Shown piece after piece: positions 23,947-35,500 of a stretch of DNA of 64,000 nucleotides. Position numbers and translations under genes: made by a program. The notes below the pieces were generated by a model. The model was given only the letters and a program-made list of their open reading frames with translations. It was not told where the DNA came from and did not search any database. The stretch is from the NCBI GenBank assembly GCA_022453515.1, contig JAJNNY010000005.1:930001-994000 (forward strand), written 5' to 3'. The stretch is from Astrocystis sublimbata. Its lineage: Eukaryota; Ascomycota; Sordariomycetes; Xylariales; Xylariaceae. Numbering within the stretch: the stretch's first letter is position 1; the number at the start of each line of letters is the position of its first letter.

Positions 23947-24819
23947 GATCATGGGAGCCCAAAGTTCTACGCGCTGAATGTATATGAGTCTAGGTTTTAG
24001 CTTCCCTCGCACAGGTTCTTAAATTTGACTCCCGCTATTCCCTTCATAATTTCAAGCTACAATATACATTCTTGTCACAACTTGGTCTGTCCCCTGATCG
24101 GCTCAACTTAAGTCCGTAGAGGCTCTATATATAGTACCTGTCTTACCAGATTTTTTGTATTATAATTAGACAACTTTAGAGAATCAGCTTCGGTCTCTAC
24201 TATGTCTACTTATTCAACCTAGGCCTCACGAAAAAACGCCGGAGATTTCTGTTCTGTTATTCTAGATGATCACCAATCCTTCGAGTCTCAACAAGAAAGC
24301 AAACCATCAGTGACTGGCGTGTTTATTGATTCTGACTAGGTACATATCTTAGCATTCCCAAAAGGGAAGATTATAAGATTATCAAAGTTGGATTGTCGAA
24401 CACACAAGAATAATAATATTGACCGTTTTAGTAACTCCGGATTTCGAGTTCTCGAACATGAGCCGCTGAGTTCCTTGTGGGCTCGCCGGAGCGGCATGAG
24501 TCTAGATTGGGCTTGACTGAGAGCTTGCCCCCACCCCTCCAGATTCGGATGATAACCTGAAATCATACCTTCCCCAAACACTTGATGCCCCGTCCGTACA
24601 ATTGATCTTAGGGTTTCATTACACCTGTGTCCCCTACGTCCTATGATCGTATTACCCAGCTCCCAAGATTATTGGAGATACATTACTGATAGGGTTCGAC
24701 AAGGGTTAGGGACCCACCCCACAACTCTCTCTACAACACATTTTCGGGCCACATTCGACGTGTTTTTGTAGCGAAAATCATCAGCAATTCTTTCAAGATT
24801 ATTGGAGATACATTACATT
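23947..24819. other. P450 promoter region
   Basis: About 870 bp with no gene. Three CGGAG cores occur (24240..24244 plus, 24435..24439 minus, 24487..24491 plus), the same core seen in the PKS/cupin promoter. A 20-bp direct repeat, AAGATTATTGGAGATACATT, occurs at about 24665 and 24795. Confidence 0.45.
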
Positions 24820-26743
24820 ATGTCAATTCACTTTCAGCTCACGCTATGGAGCATTATAGCTCTAGTTCCGGCGCTCCTCTTAACATACCTGCTTCGCAGC
24901 TTGGGCAGCCGTGACTCCATCCTCCCACCAGGTATGTGTCCTATGGAAACAAGAGACATGTTTGACTGGGAATGTCAACAATTAACAGGTCCTTTAACGA
25001 AACCCATCATCGGCAACGAGCATCTAATCCCCAGGTCTGGCGCGCATTTGACGTAAGCCTCCATTCCCTGTTGCAAACGCATATGAATTAAATAGCAACA
25101 GATTCACACGGTGGGCAAAGGACTTTGGGGGTTTATATAGCCTCAAGCGCTTCACCAACACAACTGTTATTATATCTGACCCGCAAATCGTCAAGGAGCT
25201 TCTAGACAAGAAGAGTGGGCTGTACAGCCATAGGCCCGCTTCTCATGTTGGGAACCTCATTACGCGCGGAGACCACCTCCTCTTGATGCAGTACGGTGAG
25301 AAATGGAGAGTGATCAGAAAGCTGATCCATCAGTACTTCATGGAGACCGCGTGCGAGAGGCAGCATGTTCATCTCCAAAATGCCGAGGCTGCTCAGATGA
25401 TACACGACTTCATGGTCGCTCCTCACGATCATATGAAACATCCTAAGCGCTTCAGTAACAGTATAACAAACTCTCTCGGTACGTCGTCTCAGCTCCTTTC
25501 TCACACGTGAAACTATATGCATTGAATTTCGGTAGATACCATCAGACTAAATGTCCGTTCAAGTTTACGGTATCAGAACGCAGTCGATCAGTAGCGATTA
25601 CATGGTCAGGTTGTACTCGATTATGGAGCAGTGGAGCGAGATTCTCGAGCTCGGGGCAACTCCTCCCGTTGACTCTTTCCCTCTACTTCGCCTCATCCCT
25701 GAGAGGTTCTTTGGGAACTGGAAATCGCGCGCTAAGAGTGTGCGTAATCTCATGTCAGGTCTCTATGGCGAAGCGCTAGAGCATGTCCGGCGGAGACGCG
25801 AACAGGGTTTAAACCGCGGGTCGTTTATAGATCGGGTTTTAGACCAGAACGACAAGGTAGACCTTTCACCCCAGCAGCTAAGCTTTCTTGGTGGGGTACT
25901 CATGGAGGGTGGCTCGGATACCTCGTCTTCGCTGATTATAGCGATATTGTGGGCAATGATCCAGTTCCCCGAAGTTCAAAGCCGGTGTGTATCGCCCCGT
26001 ATTCTTTTACCACACTCGCCTCCCCCTTACCCTGCACTGCCTTATTTCTCAGCATGCATAAACATGAGCCACACTCACATTCTTTCGCAATGCCAGTGCT
26101 CAGGCCGAGATAGACGCCATCTTTGGCGAAGATGCTAGTCCCACGTGGAATGACTTCTCAAGGCTTCCATATATCAACATGATAATCAAAGAAAGCCATC
26201 GCTGGCGCCCTGTTACTCCACTTGGCGTGCCACATGCAGTGGCTGAAGGTAAATTGACTACATGATTTCATGTTGTTTGCTCCTATTGATTCAGGCTGGG
26301 TAGACGATCAAATCGGTCATTACTTGATACCAAAAGGCTCGACAGTGGTGCTCAACATCTGGGGGATGCATCATGACGAGAAACGTTGGGAGCGACCGGA
26401 GGAGTTCAGGCCGGAGCGATTTGCCGCATACCCCAAGCTCTCGTCGCATTATACTGGCGATGCGATGAGCCGAGACCATTTTGGCTATGGTGCGGGCCGC
26501 CGTGTGTGTCCGGGAATGCATTTGGGCGAACGGAATCTCTTCATCGCGACGGCGAAGCTGCTTTGGGCCTTTAACTTTCGGGAAAAATTGGGAGATGCTG
26601 GGAAAAAGGTTGGGTCAAGCCCTGGCTTCCTGCAGAGCGTTCAGGATTTCGAGTGTGATATTAGTGTCAGGTCAGAAAGGAGAGCCGAGACGATCAAGCG
26701 AGAGTATAGGGAGACTGCCGAAGTTTTTGCCAAGTATGACTAA
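24820..26743 (+). CDS. Cytochrome P450 monooxygenase (cluster P450, m-cresol hydroxylase candidate)
   Basis: Six exons: 24820..24931, 24989..25052, 25102..25478, 25564..25984, 26097..26248 and 26295..26743, 524 residues with every junction in frame. An N-terminal membrane anchor (LWSIIALVPALLLTYLL) is followed by a proline hinge (LPPGPL), the I-helix GGSDTSSS, the K-helix ESHRWRP (E-x-x-R), the PERF motif and the haem loop FGYGAGRRVCPG (Cys about 446). The enzyme is ER-anchored and needs NADPH-P450 reductase. In related pathways P450s hydroxylate m-cresol at the methyl (PatH) or the ring (PatI-type). This cluster has only one P450, so which position it attacks cannot be told. The stop is 139 bp from the convergent decarboxylase. 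Confidence 0.93.
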
Positions 26744-26882
26744 TTGAAGTCTAATTACTTATCAGTCTACATGACGTGCCATCATTCAAGTACAATATAG
26801 GAAACCCCTCGATGCACAGGCTGTACCATCGCAGACGACTTGGGTAATTACATAAAACTACCCCTGGGCTTTCCACCTTCTC

Positions 26883-27951
26883 CTAAGGACCAAAGTACTC
26901 GCGGAGACGAGGAAACAACGCCAACGCTGCCTCTGTGTTAAGAGATGTGGTGAAGTTTCGATCCTGCTCCTCAAATTCATCGAGAAGCTGGTTCATTTGG
27001 CTGATAGCTGGGGTGGGTGCATAAGGAAAATCGCTACCAAACAGCACGTGCCCAGGCTTCGCAAACTCACTCAGCAAACGTAACTGGAGATGAGAAGCAG
27101 ATAGCGCTGTATCGAAGTAAAAGCTTTTGGCATCCTCCATAAGGAGCTTTGTAAGTTCAGGGCCGGAGGTGGCGATATCCCGGTAGACGGCAGGTAACTC
27201 AGCCGGGATATAAGGTAACATGGCTGCCGGGCGTAGGGCCAAATAGGGTAGTGTCCCTCCGGCATGCGAGAGAATGATTTTGACACGGGGAAATGATCGT
27301 AGAGTACCGGACGTAACAAGGTCGCAGGCTGCCCGGGTAGTTTCGTGCGGGTAATCAATCATGGGTTGAGGTAGTAAGGGGTTTATGAGCGAGGTGTCGA
27401 CTGGGTGCGTGGGGTGTACAAAGACGACAGCACCTTTGTGATTAAGCAAGTCCCATACAGGTCTGAAGTCAGGGTGGCCGAGATAGTGGTTATCTTTGCC
27501 GTAGCGTGTATATAACACAATACCATCGGCATGCAGAGTATCCAAGGCGTATATAATTTCGCTCTGCGCCGCTTGGGGGTCCAAGAGTGAAGGAATACTA
27601 GCGAAGAAGCCATAACGGGCTGGGTATTCGGCCTGAACTTTGGCTGCGTACTGGTTTGCTTGGCGGCAAAATTCGACTTGCTCCCTCCGCGTAGGAAGAA
27701 TATTCGAACCTGGGGCTGTGATAGACAATATGGAGAATGCGATCTTCTCCTGGTCACAGAAATGGATATCTTTCTCGATCGTCCAGCTAGGGATAGTCCA
27801 TCCCGAGGGATCCCCGCCGTTACTTGTTAAACCTATATATCGCACTGTCAACAGACCGTAATTAGGACTGATTGATAGAAATTTACTACTGACCTTGGGC
27901 ATAGAAGGGCGGGACGTAATGGTGATGAACGTCAATTCGTCTGTTTGCCAT
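26883..27951 (-). CDS. 6-methylsalicylate decarboxylase (amidohydrolase, ACMSD-like; PatG/YanB type)
   Basis: Exons 27951..27894 and 27844..26883 give 339 residues. Metal-site residues of the amidohydrolase-2 family are in place: IDVHHHYVPP near the N-terminus, VFVHPTHP, IILSHAGGTLPYLA and LFGSDFPYAP (Asp). ACMSD-like non-oxidative decarboxylases use a zinc or manganese ion without redox cofactor. Next to a 6-MSA synthase the natural substrate is 6-methylsalicylate, giving m-cresol, as for PatG and YanB. The protein is cytosolic by sequence (no signal peptide). The gene is convergent with the P450. Upstream lies the twin palindromic repeat at 28424..28460. Confidence 0.92.
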
Positions 27952-29008
27952 GACTATAGCTCTTGATGCTCTGAGAACTGCTTATAATAGGCTCTGGGTT
28001 GTGTAACGAGGTAATGAATCGAGAAAGTGAACTGTCAAGTTGGACATTCAGGTTTCTCTCCGAAGTGAGGTGCAACTATAAAAAGAGATGGACCAGCGTC
28101 TACTATAGCGGCAACCGGAGGAACCCATTCTATCTATGCACCTTCGCCGGGTTCTTCGGAGCCTACTCGAAGTATTAGACCTTCAAAGCCTTATGCATCT
28201 TGGTTCTCGACCCGCACGAATAAGACCTCATGATAGTCGCGTACCGTCAACTATAGCCAATCATCTAATCCAGGGGCGCGTAGGCTTCTTATTGGTCTAG
28301 GTGAATAGACCCTTGTGACATTGGTTCTGGTGATCCTATATGTATTGGATCACCGACAGAAAGTTTGGCCAACTTGTACCCACTCATCCGCAACGAAGTT
28401 AAGTGAATTCATGTGATGCATAAGTGTATTGGTAATACGTCATGGGTGTATTGGTAATACACCAAGACTTTCATAAAACTGCATCGGAATTGACCATTGA
28501 ATGTTGATTCATTAGGATTACACCCCGGTCAGGTCTGTTTTGGGGTTGATGGTTCCACTGCCCCTTTGAAGGCCGGAAGTACCGCTTAAACTCTCATTGG
28601 TCGATATCACCCTTTTCCTCCTGTTATTTCCACGTCCGGTTCCGGCCGGCATCTTGATACTGTTAAAGGTGACAAGTGTTGGAGCCACAGTAATTGCTGG
28701 TATACACAAAATTAGCCCGTCCCTATTTTTTATCCATTTTCTAATAAAATGTCCCGCGCCAGTCTTTTTCATTTTTCCTTTGCAGTGAGGTTCTCAATTG
28801 ATATTCAACTATATACGAAGAAGGTAAAGCTTAGTTGTAATTACAGAAAAGAAGTAAAGGCAGAGGACAGTTCCCGGAATACCATTCTATGACTAAAAAC
28901 AAACAACCAAAAAGAGATCAATGTAGAGGATTGAATGACCCCAGTCGTTAACACCGCTGCCACCTATCTATATCAGAGGAAAGGGGGAAAGAAAGAGCCA
29001 GATCTTTT
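27952..29008. other. Decarboxylase promoter and oxidase 3' region
   Basis: A 1.06-kb spacer without a gene. It holds the twin 15-bp repeat at 28424..28460 and CGGAG cores near 28115 and 28156. Confidence 0.5.
28424..28460. promoter_or_regulatory. Twin palindromic 15-bp repeat upstream of the decarboxylase
   Basis: GTGTATTGGTAATAC occurs at 28424..28438 and again at 28446..28460, 22 bp apart, about 475 bp before the decarboxylase start codon. The second copy extends to GTGTATTGGTAATACAC, a perfect 7-bp inverted repeat around GGT. Spacing near two helical turns suits paired dimer binding, which is inference. Confidence 0.5.
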
Positions 29009-30803
29009 TCACTGCTTTATGCACACCCTACCATCTGCCTTAACAGTAAACAGATCACTGCCGACCGTTGTATGCGCATAGAGCACACGTTCTGGGTCAT
29101 ACCGTTCCTTAATGTCTAAAAGCCGATTGTAGTTCTCCCCAAAGAAATCCTGCTTCCAGTCCGGATTATCAAAAGTACCTTCGTTCATGTAGCCGCCACT
29201 GCCCGGTGTCAGGTCTTTAAGCCACCCCTCGTAAATGTTCATCTGGGCCTGCAGTCTCACCAGCTCCTGACTTGAGGTTCCAGGAGCCGCTTCAAAGTCG
29301 ACGTGGGTGAAAAATAGTGAGTCTCTCCACGCGGGAAGAACCGAGTTCGAGTGAGGCGTGTTTCCGACACGGGAGTGAGCGTAGTTGTTCGATATGCCAT
29401 AGATGGTAGGCTCGGGGAATCCGGGAGTCTCGATGATCTTTTTGTATACGTCGGTCAGGTTGGCAGCAGAGTCGCTGACTGTTGAGCGAGGTATAATTCG
29501 CCCGCCTAAGATCTCGTTGATGAAGTAGGGTCCGTATGGAAGTGACCCGGTGTAATATCCGTAGTGATCCCAGAATCTCGGCATGGTGGTCGCTTCATAG
29601 CTTTCTACTTCCAAGCCCAGAGAATCCAGCTCGCGTAAGAATGGGGCCAGAGCGTTCTCCATGGCCGAACTGTTTGCGCCCGGCCAGGTTGCGAATCCAA
29701 GACTGAAGGTTTCTTTCGTGAAGTACCAAAGAGTGTTCAGCCCCAGCACCTTGTCAAAGGCCAGCAGCTGGGTTTGCCAAGCCTGTATGGCGGAAAAGTA
29801 AGCATCGTCGTTTGTGTTATTGAATGAAAATGTGGCACCCGCAACAGGGCCGTCGGCATGAGCTTTAATGGTGACGGAAAGCACAATAGCATAGGTTCCA
29901 GCCCCTCCTCCACTAAGAGCCCAATAAAGATCAGAGTGGCGCGTTGGTGTAGCAACGAGATGGAATCCATCGGTGGTGATGACTTCAAACTCGAGAGTGT
30001 TGTCTGCACCGAGTCCATAGGTCGCCCCCAATGGGCCGTGTCCTCCACCTGGGAGATAACCTCCAGCGATGCCCACGGTAGGGCAGTACCCACCAACTAC
30101 CCGGAGACCTTTAGCAGCTGCTAGATCGTAAAGTTCGTAGAACTGGACTCCAGCCCCTACTTTGACTGCAGGGCCACTGTATTCAGGGCTAGTATAGTTC
30201 ATGAAAGCGATAGACTTCAAGTTGTGCATCCAGAGTGAGACAGCCCCTTCTCCTGTGGATCTCCCAAGGTAGTCATGGCCAGTGTTCTTAATCACGAGGC
30301 GGACGTTGTTCTTCTTGGCGAAATTGATCCCAGCCTTGACATCGCCAACATTTGTGACATTGATTGCATAATTTGGCAGATTCCCCAAAGCGCATGATGC
30401 GTTCAGGGTAGTAAATGGGCTGCAACTGTTGTTTTGCCAGTAGGGTGACATGATATTGACTGGATCAGGGAAGCTATACAACAGAGTCAGCAACTAAGTT
30501 GGTTGGGAAAGCCTGTTAACAAACTGACTATGGATCTGGCATAGACCACTGTTCACGAGCATCGACACACGCTGAATCGTCATATTCATTGCCGTGGCAA
30601 ACGGAGCCTAGTGGCTTTCCTTCGATCAATCTGCCGCTAATGGAAGCGTTCAGTTGATTCCATTTTGCTTGATGTGGCCACGTGGTATCTGTAGGTATCG
30701 TATGGCAACTCTCCCTGCCTTTTGAACGATCTTGCTGGTCAGCTGGAAAGGCGTATGCAGCCCCATGAATGAGAAGAAGGGTTAAAGCTGAAAGTTTCAT
30801 CAT
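29009..30803 (-). CDS. Secreted FAD-linked oxidase (isoamyl alcohol oxidase-like, PatO type)
   Basis: Exons 30803..30529 and 30473..29009 give 579 residues. A signal peptide is clear (MMKLSALTLLLIHGAAYA, cleavage before FPADQ) and NxS/T glycosylation sites are frequent. The PCMH FAD domain carries KNTGHDYLGRS (His about 158) and GGYCPTVGIAGG (Cys about 222), the pair that binds flavin through two covalent bonds in BBE-like enzymes, followed by GGGHGPLGATYGLGADN. The C-terminus shows the BBE pattern (FGENYNRLLDIKERYDPERVLYA). The product is therefore secreted or vesicular. In patulin producers PatO acts with PatJ in forming isoepoxydon, and here the cupin gene sits in the same cluster. Unlike the oxidase at 6.7-8.4 kb, this gene is intact. 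Confidence 0.93.
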
Positions 30804-32595
30804 CTTAGCGAGTGTGAACTGTTTTGATGCAGTTGGATAGTCAGGTTTGTACTCGAGAAACTCACTTCAATTACTGATGATCGATTCGTGCTTTTATACA
30901 TCAGCTGTCGTCCTAATGCCATCGTAGCTCAAGAGTTCAGCCGTACTATGTTGATTCCTCCGGAATTGATGAGGCGCAAGCCCATTGTCGAACTTGGAAA
31001 TAGGCAGCTATTTTTAGGTCGCAGAAGGATTGAAAGGCTGAAGTTGTCCCAAGGTTGTTGATCTTTCCAGAGTTGTGCTTGAGGACTTCTTAGTTATTGG
31101 CGTGGCTTGTGAAGAGCTCTAAGAATAGGCCGTTTTGTAAGGCTTATGAGATGAGATTACGCCGTACAGCCTTGATCCAACAAACCAAGGAGTAGTAATA
31201 GTTCGGTCTAGGCTTGCTTACAATGTGTGTACGCGAAGCTCATTGGGAAGCGTCGTGTGAGATCTGAGCATTTCATGTACCATTTGGTGTAACTGTGAGA
31301 GTGAGGGATTCAGAGTGTAGTATAGTTCCTACCTGAGGTGGGTGGGACGTTAGACCATATACATAAGACTTGGAGGATCAGCCCGAGATCGCTCATATAG
31401 GACAGCCTTGCGTGAAAATCTAGAAAGCTTACAAATAAAGGGGCGTAATTCGATGAATTAGAAAGCATAGATTCGAATCGAATCTAGCTGAATGCTATTG
31501 CCCTTGTTTATCACGTAGTACAAATGGCCCGCATTTGTTTTGTCAGTGTTCTTACAAATGGAGACCTGAGATGGACACATGAGTCCTAAGTAAATGTGAA
31601 GATGTTGTACCATTTCACCGTTTCAGTGTTCACGAGATAATTATTAAATTACACATAATTATGGGTTGGGCGCTGGCCAGAACATCTGGCAAAGTATTTG
31701 GCAATGGCACACTACGCTAACCAACTGTAATAGTAAATTAGTTATCTACAAATATTATATAAAAATGTAGCTTTTGATGGGTTGAGCCTCGGCAAGGCAT
31801 AAGTAAGGCACATGTTGGGCTTGTAAGTCGTCACTCGTTTTCCGAGTAGTTAGTCCTATCGAGGGATGTACTTGGGGATGAGGAGTGGCTGTGGAAAAAC
31901 TAGGTAGGGTCAGCGGTTTCCTCATTTCCTCGCAAGGCTCACATCAGACATAGAAGCTGAAAGGTCTTTGAGTGCGACGTGAGGTCGCCGGACCATTGCA
32001 GATCTGAGGTCGGGGGTTCCTGAAGCTCAATTGATATCATGACATGTGCATACTGATGATATTACTAGGTACCTAGGTACCTACCTAGTCCCTGCTAGTG
32101 TGCTAGTGTCCCGGAGGCTCATAAGCCACGGTTTGATTGGCTGCTACGGGTGCTCCATTTCCTCTTTGGGCTCCGGCCAACTCAACCACCGAATCCGGTA
32201 AGGTCTCCGGGGCTTTCACTTCCCCAATAGGAGCTCAGGAATTGAGCTCAGCTGCTTATTAAAACTGGCAGGAAAGGCGTAGGTAGGTGTAATTGTCGAG
32301 CAGCGGCATGAACTTCGCCGTGTTTGTAAGCCATCGATATGCCATGATTTGGCATTACCTGCTTAGGTAGGCAGGGAGAATCTATTGGCCTGTGTAATAA
32401 AAATCCATCAAGTTAAATTGTCAAATGCCCTTCTCGTGCATTGAACATAACCAAGTCTACGTAACCAGCTGGTAGAGTCCTGATCGGCCTACATATCCAT
32501 TCGTTAATCTGCTATCGAGAATCGACTAGAGGCACGCGCGTCCAGAGGGTGGTGCGATTGAGGACATTATCACGAACCCATCAAACTCGCCAGCA
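30804..32595. other. Divergent spacer oxidase / ABC transporter
   Basis: A 1.8-kb region between divergent cluster genes. No gene is recognised. TAGGTACCTA repeats occur at 32065..32090, with CGGAG cores near 30959 (minus) and 32114. Confidence 0.5.
32065..32090. repeat. TAGGTACCTA-family repeat cluster
   Basis: TAGGTACCTAGGTACCTACCTAG, overlapping perfect palindromes. Another copy of the dispersed family. Confidence 0.8.
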
Positions 32596-35500
32596 ATGGA
32601 CAAACAACAACCCAATCACGCCAACGATCGTGTCAGGCAGCTGCTGGCTGGCGATGCCCCAGCACCAAGCAGTCGTGCGTCGGTTTCCTTCGATAAACTA
32701 TTCGTAGAGGGTAGTGGACTTGGAGTGAGCCCCCCCTGACATCCAAAGATTTGGTGCAACAAGCACTCAATCCTTTTTTGGTGGCTTTAGTAAAGCTTTT
32801 CCCCAAAATAGGTATTATGATTTATCTGAAGGCTGATGAATGATGGGCATCTAGATTCAAACCGCACCAAATGTATGGACAACTGTCAAATCATGGGTAA
32901 ATCTCTTCGATCCACGCTCGTATGGGAAGCCCGTACCATCGCGGACTCTTATCCATGGCTTCTCTGGCTCTTTGGACAGCGGCGAGATGCTGCTCGTCAT
33001 CGGCAAGCCGGGAAGCGGTTGTACAACTTTCCTCAAGGCGCTCTCTAACATGGGAGACGAGTATAAAAGCGTCACTGGAGGTCTGACTTACGGCGGTCGT
33101 GCTGCCAGTGACGACGACCAGGACCCCGTCCGACTTACATTCTGCGGTGCGCAACTCCCCCAATCTGAAAGTTCTGTCGTGACGCCTTTGCAGAAAGGTT
33201 AAGCTAATATACAACAATAGCCGAGGAAGACAACCATTTGCCAACCTTGACAGTGGCACAGACGCTCAGGTATGCCCTCTCCATCAAGTCCCTGAGGCCC
33301 AACTCCCGTCTTCTCGTGTTGTTCTTGAAACGTCTGACCATGTCTGCAGGTTTGCCATCACAGCAACGTGGGATCCAAATGCGCCCAAGGATACCATCAA
33401 CGCAATCGTTGAAAAACTGGCAGAATGCGTTGGCCTGGGTCATGTGTTAAATACCAAGGTTGGCAATGCAGCCATCCGGGGAGTAAGTGGAGGAGAAAGG
33501 AGACGAGTCTCACTCGCTGAGGCCATGGCAACATGCGCAGAGTGAGTTATCACCATCATGACTGCACCCTCCTACTCAGCACAACCCAACCCCCCCGGCT
33601 TCTCGTGCTCATGAAGACTTTGCTTGCTAACGCGCTGTTCCACGCAGTGTTCTCTGCCTTGATAACCCGACCAACGGCCTCGATTCGTCTACTGCCCTCG
33701 ACTTCATACAAATGATGCGAGAGTTCACCAGTCAGTACGGGTGCTCGACGGCCATGAGCGTATACCAAGGGAGCAACGCTATGGTACCCCTTTTCGACAA
33801 AGTGCTAGTCATCAATGGCGGCCGGCAGATATACTACGGCAAAGCCACCGAGGCGAAAGCATACTTCGAAGGCCTCGGCTTCGTGTGTCCGGAGCGCACG
33901 ACCATCACCGACTTCCTCAATTCGATGACGGCCGAGCCCGAACTTCGACACGTGCGGGAGGGGTGGACCCGACCCGTTCCCCTGTCTGCTCTCCAGTTCG
34001 AGGAAGCGTTCCGCCGAAGCCAGCACTACCAGGCTCTGTTGGATAAAGAGGAGAGTGATCGTGCGGAACTTCCATCCCCGGAGCCCAAGGGTCTCAGTCT
34101 TAAGAGAAAGGTGTATGCACTGCCTCTGTATCGCCAGATCTACGAGTGTTCAATCCGCCAGTTTAGGGTTCTCGCCAAAGACACGCACACGTGGATGGTG
34201 GAGGCCCTCACCATCATCGTGCAGAGCCTGGTTCTCGGTACGCTGTACCGCGACCAGTCCCGTACCACATCGGCCTTCGCGCTGGTCTCCGGCTCCCTCT
34301 TCCTCGCCGTCCTCGTGCCCGCCCTGCAGTCTATGAGCGAGTTCAACAACAGTTTTGCCGAGCGACCTCTGGTCCTCAGACAAAAGCGATACCGCTTCTA
34401 CCGGCCCCTCGCCTACGCGCTTGGCCTCGTGCTCACCGACGCGGCGTGGAAGATCGTGGCCATAGCCTACAATATCCCGCAGTACTTCCTCACCGGCTTC
34501 CAACGGTCGGCTGACAAGTTTTTCATCTGGTTCTTCATCGTCTATATCCTGCACCTGGCTCTTTCCATGATATTCCGTGCCATTGCTGTTGCATCGCCTA
34601 ATATGAGCCGCGCGGTCTTGCCTGTGGGCCTCATGTTCAATGTCTTCGTCCTCTACACTGGCTTGTATATTCCGGGGCCCCAAATGCAGGTCTGGCTGTT
34701 TTGGATCAAGTACTTGAATGTACGTCCACCCGGGAAACACTGTTGCTGAATATTTGCTAATATTGTTGGATTGACAGCCCATGTACTACGCGTATGAATC
34801 TGCCATGGTAAATGAATTTGGCGATTTGAGTTATACCTGTAGCGAAAACGACCTGGTTCCTAGTGGCACTGGGATTGACTCCATCATGAATCAGGTGTGT
34901 GCCGTCGATGGCGGAGTAGCAGGGCAGTCGATCGTGTCCGGCGCGGCCTATCTCAAGACCATGTACGATTTCTCCGTGTCACATCTGTGGAGGAATGTTG
35001 GGATTAATATTGGCATATTCGTCTTTTTTGCTCTCTGCACAGGGTTAGTGATTCCCCAGCCTCCGTGGTAACTGCATCGAGTGTCGCGTACTTGTTGACA
35101 CTTTTGTATAGGTTCGGGATGGAACGTTATAAACTTCCGGCCGGCCAACTGGCCACTATCTTTTACAAGGCCAGACCAAAGGATATAGTCTCGACGACAA
35201 GCTCGGAGAGTTCCGACATTGAAAAAGGCCCGGGATTCGACGGTGATGTACCGCCGAGGCAGCCTAATCTCATGGAGGAACAGTCACTCGGTGTTGTGCC
35301 GAGTCACGATGGCCGGTCACTAGCTTGGAAGGACATCACCCTGGATCTCGAACATGACGGCGAGCAGAAACGGCTTCTCAACGGCCTCAGTGGTAAGTTC
35401 GTACCCAAGATAAAAACTACTCCGGATTGATCTGATGACGATCCCCGCGTAGGCTTTGTCGAGCCGGGCAAGCTCACTGCTCTAATGGGCGCGTCAGGGG

